The position numbers and the translations under genes are program-made. A DNA stretch of 22,274 bases from positions 81,732 to 104,005 of the forward strand of contig LGRX02035386.1 of the NCBI GenBank assembly GCA_001247695.2, read 5' to 3'. This stretch comes from Cymbomonas tetramitiformis. Taxonomy: Eukaryota; Chlorophyta; Pyramimonadophyceae; Pyramimonadales; Pyramimonadaceae. Below, in pieces: positions 8,990 through 17,684 of this stretch; position 1 is the stretch's first letter; the number at the start of each line of letters is the position of its first letter. The notes under the pieces were generated by a model, which saw nothing but the letters and a program-made list of their open reading frames with translations, did not search any database and was not told the DNA's origin.

Positions 8990-9327
8990 GAGGCATGTGC
9001 GGTAGATAGATGGCCTGGGAGGCATGTGCGGTAGATCGATGGCCTGGGAGGCATGTGCAGCAGATCGATGGCCTGGGAGGCAAGTGCTGCAGATCGATGG
9101 CCTGGGAGGCATATGCAGCAGATCGATGGCCTGGGAGGCAAGTGCAGCAGATCGATGGCCTGGGAGGCAAGTGCTGCCGATCGATGGCCTGGGAGGCAAG
9201 TGCAGATCGATGTCCTGGGCTGCAAGTGCAGTAGATCGATGGCCTGGGAGGCAAGTGCAGTAGATCGATGGCCTGGGAGGCAAGTGCAGCAGATCGATGG
9301 CCTGGGAGGCAAGTGCAGCAGAAGGCG
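8990..9327. repeat. Minisatellite, 29-bp unit, about 12 copies
   Basis: The unit agatcgatggcctgggaggc plus nine variable bases (such as aagtgcagc) repeats with a strict 29-bp period (for example 9003 and 9032). One copy near 9205 is 3 bases short and carries gtcctgggctg. The overlapping open frames on both strands (CCTCLPGHRS- or DRWPGRQVQ-like) exist only because 29 is not a multiple of three and the unit lacks stops. They are not genes. Confidence 0.95.
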
Positions 9328-9399
9328 GAAACTAGGACACACCCGCAAGTTCGCCTTCTGATTGGACGGAGTCTCCTTGCTCACGAGTCACCACATCAT

Positions 9400-9521
9400 C
9401 TATAGCACGGACCAAGCGCACACACCACGACTCTCCTCAGGATCTGTCCAGAGTTGGAGAAAGACCAGTGGCCACAACCCAGGCCGGCAAAAGCAAACTA
9501 GCACGTTCAGTATCGCGATCA
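9400..9521 (-). CDS. Possible additional hydrophobic exon of the membrane-protein gene
   Basis: The minus strand has GTACCTGCAG|TGATCG (exon start 9521). It then encodes a hydrophobic segment beginning IAILNVLVCFCR and ends at TAG 9402-9400. It would join in phase 1 to a weak donor (CCGA|GTGCAC) inside the last annotated exon of the gene at 13501-10260, adding a sixth membrane segment and replacing that exon's hydrophilic tail. The donor is poor, so this is only a candidate. Confidence 0.2.
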
Positions 9522-9767
9522 CTGCAGGTACCCCGCAACTCTGCTCTGCCACTGGAGCAATGCACCCTCCCCCCCACCCCAGCACGAGCCCATGACACTT
9601 ATCAAGCCTGTGAGCGGGATGAAGCCCATGAAGCTTCCGTCATTGCTCGCTGCTGCCTGCGCACGACCCTTACCGACAAATGCCGACACTAACGATCCTC
9701 GCTTGCACAGGGGATCGGCGTCTGCCGCGCCACCGAAAAGTGGGAGCTTAAAACTTCACACCGACGT

Positions 9768-10086
9768 CCAGGCAGCCCGGTTATTGAGAACGAAGCCTGG
9801 GGATGGTTTTCGGCCAAGACCGTCCCAAATACCATCCAATTCGAGATGAATACCATCAAGGTCTGTCTCGGACCGTTCGACCAAACTTTGACCAAACTTT
9901 CCCAAGCCGTTCACCGTCTGATCATACCGTCTAAACATTACTTCAAAATGATTGAGCTCTCATCGAGTAGCTTCCATTGCTCCAGTCAGAATTTCCAATA
10001 CTGGGCATCGATGGTATCACCCGACTCGAACTCGAGGGCATTCCATCCATGCCCGAGACTTCATTCTTAATAACCGGGCTGCCTGG
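9768..10086. repeat. Inverted repeat flanking about 320 bp, possible foldback/MITE
   Basis: ccaggcagcccggttattga (from 9768) is matched in inverse orientation at 10057-10086, with a few mismatches over about 30 bp. Weaker inverted similarity continues inward (ataccatc near 9848 against gatggtat near 10010). No clear target-site duplication and no coding capacity are seen, so it is either a small non-autonomous element or an inverted duplication. Confidence 0.55.
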
Positions 10087-10190
10087 GCACCTTGAGCTTT
10101 CACGAGTCTAAGTGAGGGCGTATCCTGCACTGACTGGAGCAGACATGTCGTATTTGTCCTCGATGCGTGCCGTGAAATGAAGACGACCGA

Positions 10191-10220
10191 CTCCACGGTC
10201 AAGTGCTCCACGGTCAAGTG
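10191..10220. repeat. 15-bp tandem duplication
   Basis: CTCCACGGTCAAGTG at 10191-10205 is repeated exactly at 10206-10220. Confidence 0.85.
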
Positions 10221-10259
10221 CTCCAGGGCCCTAGCCCTCACAGAATCAGGCGGAGTGGT

Positions 10260-13200
10260 TTACAACAGCTGCGAGTTTTGTGGGGTGTTCAGAGGAACGC
10301 TGCGAGGCGATGGCTTGGGAAGGGGCAAGGGAGAGGGCTGGGCACCATCTGTTGACAGAATCATTGGGGAGGCTTGGTTGGGATAGTCATCGCGATCAAC
10401 GGCATCTTCTGTGTGCCCGCTGCGGGTCTGTCGGTGGGCCGGGGATGCAGCTTCCCCCCCGTGGAAGGCGGAGGGCTGCCGTGCACTCGGCAAGCAGAAT
10501 CCTGCGATCAGCGCGGCGCCGCAACCGCAAACGGCAGCCACCATCCACGCTATGCCCGCCAGCCGGCTAAGCACGAGCAGCTCAAAGTCGCAATCGTCCG
10601 ACCGGAGAGTCCTGCATATCACCCCAAGAGCCCTCCGCTCAAACCTCCACGGAGATCATTTGACACACAGGCCAACACAGAATGATGCCGAGCAGCTCTA
10701 CGAAAAACCTCAGGCGGCGGCCTGCGCAACACCTCATGCGGCGGCCTTCGCGACACCTCATGCGGCGGCCTGCGCAACACCTCATGCGGCGGTCTTCGCA
10801 ACACCTCATGCGGCGGCCTGCGCAACACCTCAGGCGGCGGCCTGCGCAACACCTCATGCGGCGGCCTTCGCAACACCTCATGCGGCGGCCTGCGCAACAC
10901 CTCATGCCGCGGCCTTCGCAACACCTCAGGCGGCGGCCTGCGCAACACCTCATGCGGCGGCCTTCGCAACACCTCATGCGGCGGCCTTCGCAACACCTCA
11001 TGCGGCGGCCTGCGCAACACCTCATGCGGCGGCCTGCGCAACACCTCATGCGGCGGCCTTCGCAACACCTCATGCGGCGGCCTTCGCAACACCTCATGCG
11101 GCGGCCTGCGCAACACCTCATGCGGCGGCCTGCGCAACACCTCATGCGCGGCCGGCCTGCAGCACCTCATGCGGCCCCGCCCGCAGCACCTCATGCGGCG
11201 ACGCCGCAGCACCTCATGCGGCGGCCTGCAGCACCTCATGCGGCGGCCTGCGCAACACATCAAGCGGCGGCCTTCGCAACACCTCCAAGCGGCGGCCTTC
11301 GCAACACCTCATGCGGCCTTCGCAGCACCTCATGCGGCGGCGTGCAGCACTCATGCGGCGACGCCCGCAGCACACCTCATGCGGCCTGCGCAACACCTCA
11401 TGCGGCGGCCTTCGCAACACCTCATGCGGCGGCCTGCGCAACACCTCATGCCGCGGCCTTCGCAACACCTCATGCGGCGGCCTTCGCAACACCTCATGCG
11501 GCGGCCTTCGCAACACCTCATGCGGCGGCCTTCGCAACACCTCATGCGGCGGCCTGCGCAACACCTCATGCGGCGGCCTGCGCAACACCTCATGCCGCGG
11601 CCTGCGCAACACCTCATGCCGTGGCCTGCGCTGGAAAAGCTGGGCACCCCTATTGCTGACCCTGACTCCTCCCCCTGGGCGCGGTAGGAGGCGTCCTCAC
11701 ACTTAGTTGCCAGAGGCAGCCTCCTCAAAATCGCGCAATCTATGAAACTCGAGCCCATACAGCCCACAGTCCTCCCTCCCAGCCCACACCCGGAGGAGTC
11801 TTCCCCGTGCCTGTGGAGGGGGGTGTACTGGCGCGCACCAGATGCCCCCGAGCCCATACAGCTCCACCAGGAACACGCACAAGAGAATGCCGATGACGGG
11901 GAGGGCAAACTCTGCGGCGGGCGGAAGCGTCGCGTCGAACAGCCAGTCCGCCTCCACGAGCTTCATCAGCGTCGCGTAAACGGCCAAGATGCTCCCAAAG
12001 CATGCGAAGCCAAACACGATGTTCCACAGCGCAAGCTCCTCGTCGCACCGCGCCTCTGCCTTCAAAGCCCCTGCAAGTCCCACGCGAGGGTGATGGGGAG
12101 AAGCGCGAGGGAAGTCATGGCAGGCACGGCTCCCTGCACTGCCACGCCAGGGTGACGGGGAAGACCAGCAGGGGAGCAGTAGCGGGGCGGGCGCGGCTCC
12201 CTGCACGGCCACGCCAGGGTGACGGGGAAGACCAGCAGGGGAGCAGTAGCGGGTCGGGCATGGCTCCCTGCACTGCCACGCCAGGGTGACGGGGAAGACC
12301 AGCAGGGGAGCAGTAGCGGGCCGGGCGCGGCTCCCTGCACTGCCACGCCAGGGTGACGGGGAAGACCAGCAGGGGAGCAGTAGCGGGCCGGGCGCGGCTC
12401 CCTGCACTGCCACGCCAGGGGGTGACGGGAAGACCAGCAGGGGAGCAGTGGCGGGCCGGGCGCGGCTCCCTGCTTGGCCATGCATAGCCCCTGAGGGAAG
12501 GCGGGCGGGGACAGGAGGGTGGCTGGGCGTTGCTCCCTAGTTGCTTCCAACATCATTCAGGGGTCCTGGCGAAGATCGGGTGGGGAGCAGATACGGGGGT
12601 CCTGGGCATGGCTTCGAATAGAATTGTGTAGGGGTCATGGGGATGAGCGGCGGAGCAGGACCGACGGGTGGATGTGGACATGTATCGTTACGGCGCGATG
12701 CAGAATTCACTGCAGGTGATCAGGGAGGGGACAGGAGGTGGACATGGCTCCCCACCGACGCAGTAATCACGTGGTAGCCACCCTTGGTAGACGCAAGGGT
12801 GGAAGGGGGTTGGCACAAGGGCTCGGACAGCAACTGATCTGCAGCACAGCCTTGGGGACACGCGCCCTCTGACGGCATGTCCAGACACTCTCCTACGGGC
12901 AGTACTGATCTGGCTGCCGGATGCGGGGTGGACGGGCTGTGAGAGTACCCATGATAATCTGCGTCACCGGGAGAGAAAGAAGCAGCAAGGTGCCCGCCCC
13001 CATCAGCGCCTCTGCGGCAGAGCTGCCCGCGTTCCGCCGCATGCGAAGGGACTTGCTCACGGACCGCGTCAGCTGCCAGGCCCGTGATTTCATCCGCTCC
13101 ACACCTGCTGAACCCCTTCCCTTGCCACTCATGAGACCTCTCCATACTCTGGAATTTGAACATGGTCATCACGGTGGCCCCAGAACCTGCTCCTCCGCCG

Positions 13201-13501
13201 CCTCCGGATGGGGCAGCCAAGCGCGAGCTACTGGGGAAGCCACACCACAAGGCGGAGGGCCCAGTGACCCGCGGCATAGATGCGTACCCGGCACTGTAGA
13301 GAGCCCCGCTTTCCGATCCTCGACGTCCGTGATGTAGAAAGCGATGATGCAAAGCACAGCCAGAAAGCCCAAACAGCCGCTCAGAGTGAAGAAGCCGTTG
13401 CTCGCTACTCGCACATCAGACTCGTCCTGAGCACCTCCAGCACACACCCGCCTCACAAGCTCCCCTGGCGCTGTCCCACGGAGAGCAACACGCAGGCGCA
13501 T
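10260..13501 (-). CDS. Multi-pass membrane protein gene, four predicted exons
   Basis: The family is not recognised. Predicted exons on the minus strand are 13501-13288, 13104-12949, 12070-11839 and 10611-10260 (TAA 10262-10260). Junctions are CCGG|GTACGC..TTCAGCAG|GTGTG (phase 1), ATGG|GTACTC..CTTGCAG|GGGC (phase 1) and CATCTG|GTGCGC..ATGCAG|GACT (phase 2). All three donor and acceptor phases agree, which is the main evidence. The joined product is 317 residues with hydrophobic segments at about 36-58, 103-123, 137-160, 178-201 and 212-239. A basic stretch (RSVSKSLRMRRNA, about 85-97) precedes the second, and a hydrophilic tail follows the last. The start is uncertain. ATG 13501 is in frame, but it sits at the edge of the 42-bp array beside CCCCACAG|TTC, which looks like an acceptor, so upstream exons may lie beyond the inserted retrotransposon. 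Introns two and three carry private minisatellites. Confidence 0.5.
10612..11838 (-). other. Predicted intron 3, 1227 nt, holding the 24-bp array
   Basis: The donor CATCTG|GTGCGC and acceptor GATATGCAG|GACT are in matching phase 2, completing a TGG codon. About three quarters of the intron is minisatellite. The array stops short of both splice sites. Confidence 0.45.
10706..11632. repeat. Minisatellite, 24-bp unit, about 38 copies
   Basis: The unit is acctcatgcggcggcctgcg plus caac. Units vary mainly at cctgcg/ccttcg, catgcgg/caggcgg and gcggcgg/ccgcgg. The middle part (about 11140-11390) is degenerate, with shorter and longer units. Because 24 is a multiple of three, long frames with 8-residue periods appear in several frames on both strands (for example AAACATPH on plus, VLRRPPHE on minus). 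They lack independent support as genes. Confidence 0.95.
12071..12948 (-). other. Predicted intron 2, 878 nt, holding the 67-bp array
   Basis: The donor ATCATGG|GTACTC and acceptor GGACTTGCAG|GGGC are in phase 1 on both sides, forming a Gly codon. Sequence between the array and the donor (12483-12948) is G-rich and loosely repetitive on the plus strand (ggggtcctgg, ggggtcatgg) without a clear unit. Confidence 0.45.
12118..12482. repeat. Minisatellite, 67-bp unit, about 5.5 copies
   Basis: aagaccagcaggggagcagt recurs at 12161, 12228, 12295, 12362 and 12430, a 67-bp period with one 68-bp unit. The unit also contains gcggctccctgcactgcc and acgccagggtgacgg. Frames across it are by-products of the repeat. 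Confidence 0.95.
13105..13287 (-). other. Predicted intron 1, 183 nt
   Basis: CCGG|GTACGC to TTCAGCAG|GTGTGG, phase 1 on both sides. Unlike the other introns of this gene it has no tandem repeat. Confidence 0.45.
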
Positions 13502-13504
13502 GAA

Positions 13505-14825
13505 CTGTGGGGCACACACGCCCCCGCAGCCGATACGAGCTGGCACATGCGGGGCACACACGCCCCCGCAGCCGATACGAGCTGGCACATGCGGGTCACA
13601 CACGCCCCCGCAGCCGATACGAAGCTGGCACATGCGGGGCACACACGCCCGCAGCCGATACGAGCTGGCACATGCGGGCACACACCTGGCCCAGCAGCCG
13701 ATTCGGAAGGGCACATGCGGGGCACAAACGCCCGCAGCCGATACGAGCTGGCACATGCGGGGCGACGGCCACGCCCGAGCCGACACGAGCTGGCACATGC
13801 GGGGCACACACGCCCGCAGCCGATAATGTAGCTGGCACATGCGGGGCACACACGCCCGCAGCCGACAATGAGCTGGCACACGCGGGGCACACACCCGCAG
13901 CCGCGATACGAGCTGGGCACATGCGGGCACACACGCCCGCAGCCGATACGTAGCTGGCACATGCGGGCACACACGCCCGCAGCCGATACGAGCTGGCACA
14001 TGCAGGGGCACACATGCCCCAGCCATACTGAAGGGCACATGCGGGCACACACGCCCCGCAGCCGCGATACGAGCTGCTACTACGCGGGGCACACACACGC
14101 CCGCAGCCAATACGTAGCTGGGCACACGCGGGGCACACCCGCCCCCGCAGCCGATACGAGCTGGCAATGCAGGGCACACATGCCCCCGCAGCCGATACGA
14201 GCTGGCACATGCGGGGCAAACACGCCCCCGCAGCCGATACGCGCTGGCACATGCGGGGCACACACGCCCCCGCAGCCGATACGAGCTGGCACATGCGGGA
14301 CACACACGCCCCCGCAGCCGCGATGCGAGCTGGCACATGTGGGGCACAAACGCCCCCGCAGCCGATACGAGCTGGCACATGCGGGGCACACACGCCCCCG
14401 CAGCCGATGCGAGCTGGCACATGTGGGGCACACACGCCCCCGCAGCCGCGATACGAGCTGGCACATGTGGGGCACAAACGCCCCCGCAGCCGATACGAGC
14501 TGGCACATGCGGGGCACACACGCCCCCGCAGCCGATACGAGCTGGCACATGCGGGGCACACACGCCCCCGCAGCCGATACGAGCTGGCACATGCGGGGCA
14601 CACACGCCCCCGCAGCCGATACGAGCTGGCACATGCGGGGCACACACGCCCCCGCAGCCGATACGAGCTGGCACATGCGGGGCACACACGCCCCCGCAGC
14701 CGATACGAGCTGGCACATGCGGGGCACAAACGCCCCCGCAGCCGCGATACGAGCTGGCACATGTGGGGCACAAACGCCCCCGCAGCCGATACGAGCTGGC
14801 ACATGCGGGGCACACGCGCCCCCGC
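13505..14825. repeat. Minisatellite, 42-bp unit, about 31 copies, interrupted by the retrotransposon
   Basis: The unit contains cgcagccgatacgagctggc and acatgcgg followed by ggcacacacgccccc, with a 42-bp period (for example 14501 and 14543). Units at 14165-14825 are nearly identical, with occasional +2 (ccgcgatac) variants. Units at about 13620-14160 are eroded by small indels. The array stops abruptly at cccccgc/14825, in mid-unit, where the retrotransposon begins. Long frames with a 14-residue period (such as VCAPHVPARIGCGG on minus) reflect the unit length. No gene is claimed. Confidence 0.95.
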
Positions 14826-14830
14826 TAGAC

Positions 14831-14855
14831 AATTATTATTTGGAAAATAATAATT
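14831..14855 (+). repeat. Terminal AT hairpin of the element
   Basis: AATTATTATTT (14831-14841) pairs perfectly with AAATAATAATT (14845-14855) around GGA. The same hairpin is present in A2 at 21569-21593. Being 5 bases from the element end, it may help define the recombination site or the RNA end. Confidence 0.8.
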
Positions 14856-14920
14856 TGAGTTATTGTAGAAGCAATGCGCGCGAACCCTAAGTGTAGGGTC
14901 GCCAGGCCCGTCTGCCAGAT

Positions 14921-15048
14921 CGATGCCACACTGGTGTCTGTGGCATCGGGACGGGGGGAGTCACCGATCGCCGTGATCGGTGATACGTGACACGTCTGGG
15001 CTTGACACGAGAAGTTAGTTGTTAACAACTTTCTCAGGGAGTGTCAAG
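14921..15048 (+). repeat. Three successive hairpins in A1
   Basis: CGATGCCACA (14921-14930) pairs with 14939-14948. TCACCGATC (14961-14969) pairs with GATCGGTGA (14975-14983), loop GCCGT. CTTGACAC (15001-15008) pairs with GTGTCAAG (15041-15048), enclosing the 14-bp palindrome AGTTGTTAACAACT (15017-15030). A2 carries the same set. Such dense structure fits a recombination, packaging or replication signal, but the role is inferred. Confidence 0.75.
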
Positions 15049-15184
15049 CAGTTTTTCGGAATCTCAGCCTCAGGAGCAACGCTCCATCTCTGTTCTTCCT
15101 TTCTTTTGATTCCGAAAGCGTATTCGCAAAATTATTAGATAATCGCGCAGCGAGTATCGTATATTTTTCGCTCTAGTTGCGTGG

Positions 15185-15418
15185 ATGTCTGGGCAGTTGC
15201 GAGCTGGGCCCAGAGGATCGTACGGACAGCCTACGGAGAAAGACGCGGGAACGCAAACCGACATCTCAGGGGTTCGCGCGCCTTTGGAGGATCGTACTGA
15301 CAGGAGGGACTGGTCGCACCCAGTTTTCGTACCCTGCAAGTGCAAGTTCGACTGTCCGTACTGGGACCCGCGTTATCCGTACGAGGGGTACGTTTTCCGT
15401 ACGCACGGGTACCGGTGA
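15185..15418 (+). CDS. Short leader ORF of the element, unknown
   Basis: From ATG 15185, 77 residues, Cys- and Tyr-rich near the end (VPCKCKFDCPYWDPRYPY). It stops at TGA 15416-15418, exactly where a different frame (feature 15409-15690) takes on coding character. It may be the start of one protein that is broken or frameshifted here, or an upstream ORF. No domain is recognised. Confidence 0.3.
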   Translation: MSGQLRAGPRGSYGQPTEKDAGTQTDISGVRAPLEDRTDRRDWSHPVFVPCKCKFDCPYWDPRYPYEGYVFRTHGYR

Positions 15419-15690
15419 TCGAGCTGGAGGTGCCGGAAGCGGATTCTACTTTTCCGTGCTTCGTGTGCTGGGAGGGCGAAGTTTTCTCTCACGCTAAGTG
15501 GCAAACTTGGGAGCCGATCCTGAACCCGCTGCGCCGCAGAGACGGGCGCGCGTTCGTTAAAACCAATCTCTGCGCGAATTGCGCGGGAGAGGTGTGGGAG
15601 GCAGACTCAGACAGCGTTTGGTTTCCAGTCGGCAGAGGGGTGACCTTTGGTCTGCGAGAGGAGATCGGGAAGCATGGCAGGCCAGCGAGG
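15409..15690 (+). CDS. Zinc-ribbon-like segment without its own start codon
   Basis: This frame, open until 15993, reads IELEVPEADSTFPCFVCWEGE and about 35 residues later TNLCANCAGEVWE. The two CxxC pairs separated by about 35 residues resemble a zinc ribbon. It has no ATG and lies one frame back from the leader ORF and from the gag ORF that begins at 15674. The aromatic-rich composition is clearly protein-like up to about 15660. After that the gag frame takes over. It is probably an N-terminal part of the gag region joined by a frameshift, or by splicing that I could not locate. The family is unknown. Confidence 0.4.
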
Positions 15691-16843
15691 AGAAGGCGGG
15701 AGCCGGAGGATGTCATCGCCGGATGTGACCCGCACGCTGGATCAGTACCGGCGGGCAGCGATTTCGTGTACCCGCACCAGGATCGCGGCGGTGGAGAAGC
15801 TGAAGGAGCTGGCGCACCCATCCAGGCCAACCACGAAGAGCGAGGTGCTGGAGGATCGCAGGGACATGTTGATCGAGTTCCAGCGACTGGAGGAGGCGAT
15901 CGTGGAGGACATGCCGAGGGACCTGGAGGGTCCCACCGACGATCTGGTGGAGGTGGGACTCCTGGGTACGGATCGGCGAGTGGTGAGCGGTGAGTGGCCC
16001 TTGGGGGAGCCAGGAGGCAGGTGGGAGGCCCTGCGCGGAGTGGCGGCGAAGGAGAGGCGCAGGGTCATGGCATGGGCTACGGCAATGAGCGACATGCAGC
16101 AGGAGGTGCGGCCCGGATCGCAGGCATCTCCGAACGGGAGCGGCAGCCCCGGGTCTTCGGGGCCCTCGCCCAGGGGAGTGCTGCGTACGAACGAGGAAGT
16201 GCAGCGCATGGTGGACGCGGCGGTCGCGGCGGCGCTGGCGGGGCGCGGCCCGATCGTTCAGGGCGGCAACAAGAGGAGTGCTCCGCCCGCGTCACTGCGC
16301 GAGGTGACGCGGGAGTCAGCGGGGAAGCGCAGAGGGTGGTCATGGGCGGAGTGTGAGCGCGTGATCACTGAGATCAGGGTGGCCGCAGCGCGCCAAGCAG
16401 CCGATCTAGCGCGAGTGAAGCACAGCTTCGGGCGGCACCCCGCGAGGCGGGTGGAGCCGTGGGAATTCGAGCTGGTGGACAGCAAGTTTCCCGCGTGCAA
16501 GCGGGAGCAGTGCGGGCTGGAGGAGCTCCCGGAGCGCGAGAAGGTACGCGCGAGGCATCTGTACGCGTACATCGACCTCGCGCTTCAGGAGCTGGCGAAC
16601 ATGCAGCAGGCGTTGGCAGGTGTGCCGGGGATCGCGCAGCCGGTCTTCGACGAGGAGTGGGCAGCGGCAGCTGCGAAGAGCAGGAAGCGGCGGGCGGTGA
16701 AGCAGCCCAGCGAGTCGGACGGCGAGGACAGCGAGAGCGAGGAGCGGAAGCGGGCGGCAGCGAAGGCGCGATTCGGTTCCCTTCGCACGGCGAGCGCTGG
16801 ACGGCAGCCTGGCGGTGAAGGACATCACGCACCCGCCAGGTGA
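15674..16843 (+). CDS. Gag-like ORF, N-terminal part
   Basis: ATG 15674 (gcATGG context) to TGA 16843, 389 residues. An open frame extends upstream but has no ATG. The sequence is Arg/Glu-rich, with helical stretches (TLDQYRRAAISCTR, EDRRDMLIEFQRLEEAI), a Gly/Ser/Pro linker near the middle and an acidic-basic tail (SESDGEDSESEERKRA). This composition is typical of structural proteins of DIRS-type elements, which are poorly conserved, so position is the main evidence. The coding signal moves to another frame at about 16815-16880, so the last residues (about 16815-16843) are probably not the native C-terminus. See the frame-switch finding. Confidence 0.6.
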   Translation: MAGQRGEGGSRRMSSPDVTRTLDQYRRAAISCTRTRIAAVEKLKELAHPSRPTTKSEVLEDRRDMLIEFQRLEEAIVEDMPRDLEGPTDDLVEVGLLGTDRRVVSGEWPLGEPGGRWEALRGVAAKERRRVMAWATAMSDMQQEVRPGSQASPNGSGSPGSSGPSPRGVLRTNEEVQRMVDAAVAAALAGRGPIVQGGNKRSAPPASLREVTRESAGKRRGWSWAECERVITEIRVAAARQAADLARVKHSFGRHPARRVEPWEFELVDSKFPACKREQCGLEELPEREKVRARHLYAYIDLALQELANMQQALAGVPGIAQPVFDEEWAAAAAKSRKRRAVKQPSESDGEDSESEERKRAAAKARFGSLRTASAGRQPGGEGHHAPAR

Positions 16844-17558
16844 GATTGCCGTACCTGCCAGACCCTTCCTCCCCGCAGGTGGTGCGCTGAAGGGGATGGA
16901 CATCCGAGTGTCGCGTCCCGGGGGCGACTACGAGGAAGGGGCCGCGGAGTGGCGATTGGACGCCAAGAAGGGCCTGGTGCTGGAGGCCAAGGCGAAGCAC
17001 TGCCGGAGTTTCAACGAGTGGGACGAGAACTTCACGTTGCTGGCGTGTAAGGCCCCCGAGGACGCACGGGACCTGCTCTTGCAGTTCCGGAAGTGGATGC
17101 GCCTGATGTCGTTCGACTACGCGTGGGACCACCTCCGCAAGTTCTACGACCACCTTTGCGTACGGATGGAGAAGGAGGCCTCCACGACCTTCGAGCTTGT
17201 GTCGTACACCGCCCACTGGGAGATGTACAAGCGCGACAAGGGCATCAAGGAGAAGTGCTACGGAGGAGGTGGCGGTGGCAGCGGCAGCAGCTGGAACGCG
17301 GTGGGCACCGGCAGCCGCTACTCGAAGAAGCCGCGGGTGTCGGACCCGGAGCAGCCGGATGCGAGCGTCGTGAAGCCGGACAAGCCCGGTAAGCGTCGAG
17401 ATGGCAAGCGATCGCAGAGTGCATGCTTTGACCACAACTCACTGGCGGGATGCGGGAGGAAGACCTGCAGGTTCGCTCACCACTGCGTCAAGTGCGAGAG
17501 CAAGAACCACGTGCACTACGAGGGCCACGAGTGCACGGCGCCGGCGGGTGGCCGCTGA
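16815..17558 (+). CDS. Gag-like ORF, C-terminal part with CCCH zinc finger
   Basis: The frame is open from well upstream of 16815. The first ATG is at 16896. A helical gag-like region (FNEWDENFTLLACKAPEDAR, then LLLQFRKWMRLMSFDYAWDH) is followed by a Gly-rich linker. Near the end comes C-x8-C-x4-C-x3-H (CFDHNSLAGC, CRFAH), then further Cys/His (CVKCESKNH), matching a CCCH-type nucleic-acid-binding finger seen in DIRS-like gags. It ends at TGA 17556-17558. It continues the preceding ORF, shifted by one frame. A 64-nt GT-AG segment (16815-16878) would join the two exactly, and a +1 frameshift is the alternative. The next ORF is in the same frame with no other stop between. Confidence 0.7.
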   Translation: MKDITHPPGEIAVPARPFLPAGGALKGMDIRVSRPGGDYEEGAAEWRLDAKKGLVLEAKAKHCRSFNEWDENFTLLACKAPEDARDLLLQFRKWMRLMSFDYAWDHLRKFYDHLCVRMEKEASTTFELVSYTAHWEMYKRDKGIKEKCYGGGGGGSGSSWNAVGTGSRYSKKPRVSDPEQPDASVVKPDKPGKRRDGKRSQSACFDHNSLAGCGRKTCRFAHHCVKCESKNHVHYEGHECTAPAGGR

Positions 17559-17684
17559 GGGGACGGGCGGTGGAGCCCGGGGGAGGCCACGCCCCCGGGG
17601 GAGCCGGAAGGTGGCGGAGGGGCGCGGGGGGCGCCAGAGGGGGAGATCGTCGTGGAGCCGGAGGAGGAGCGCGAGGATGGCGTG

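Larger units (their letters stand above)
14826..15107 (+). repeat. A1 repeat of the retrotransposon
   Basis: Matches A2 (21564-21845) over 282 bp with a constant offset of 6738 and a single T/C difference at 14984. The shared block begins tagacaatt and ends cctttctttt. Confidence 0.95.

Noticed and set aside
8725..9384. Proline/cysteine-rich repeat frames over the 29-bp array
   Set aside because: 29 is not a multiple of three, so each frame cycles through all unit frames. Openness only shows that the unit lacks stops.
9490..9540. Plus-strand peptide RSVSRSL resembling RSVSKSL of the membrane-protein gene
   Set aside because: The match is short, on the opposite strand from the gene, and overlaps a possible minus-strand exon. 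Likely coincidence.
10411..11706. Long open frames across the 24-bp array, including a 431-residue plus-strand frame
   Set aside because: The frames owe their length to a stop-free unit whose size is a multiple of three. Several frames on both strands are open at once.
13169..14815. A 548-residue minus-strand frame of Cys-rich 14-residue repeats
   Set aside because: It is a by-product of the 42-bp unit. Competing frames are equally open on both strands. Only its last part (13501-13288) has non-repetitive, membrane-protein-like sequence, which is annotated separately.
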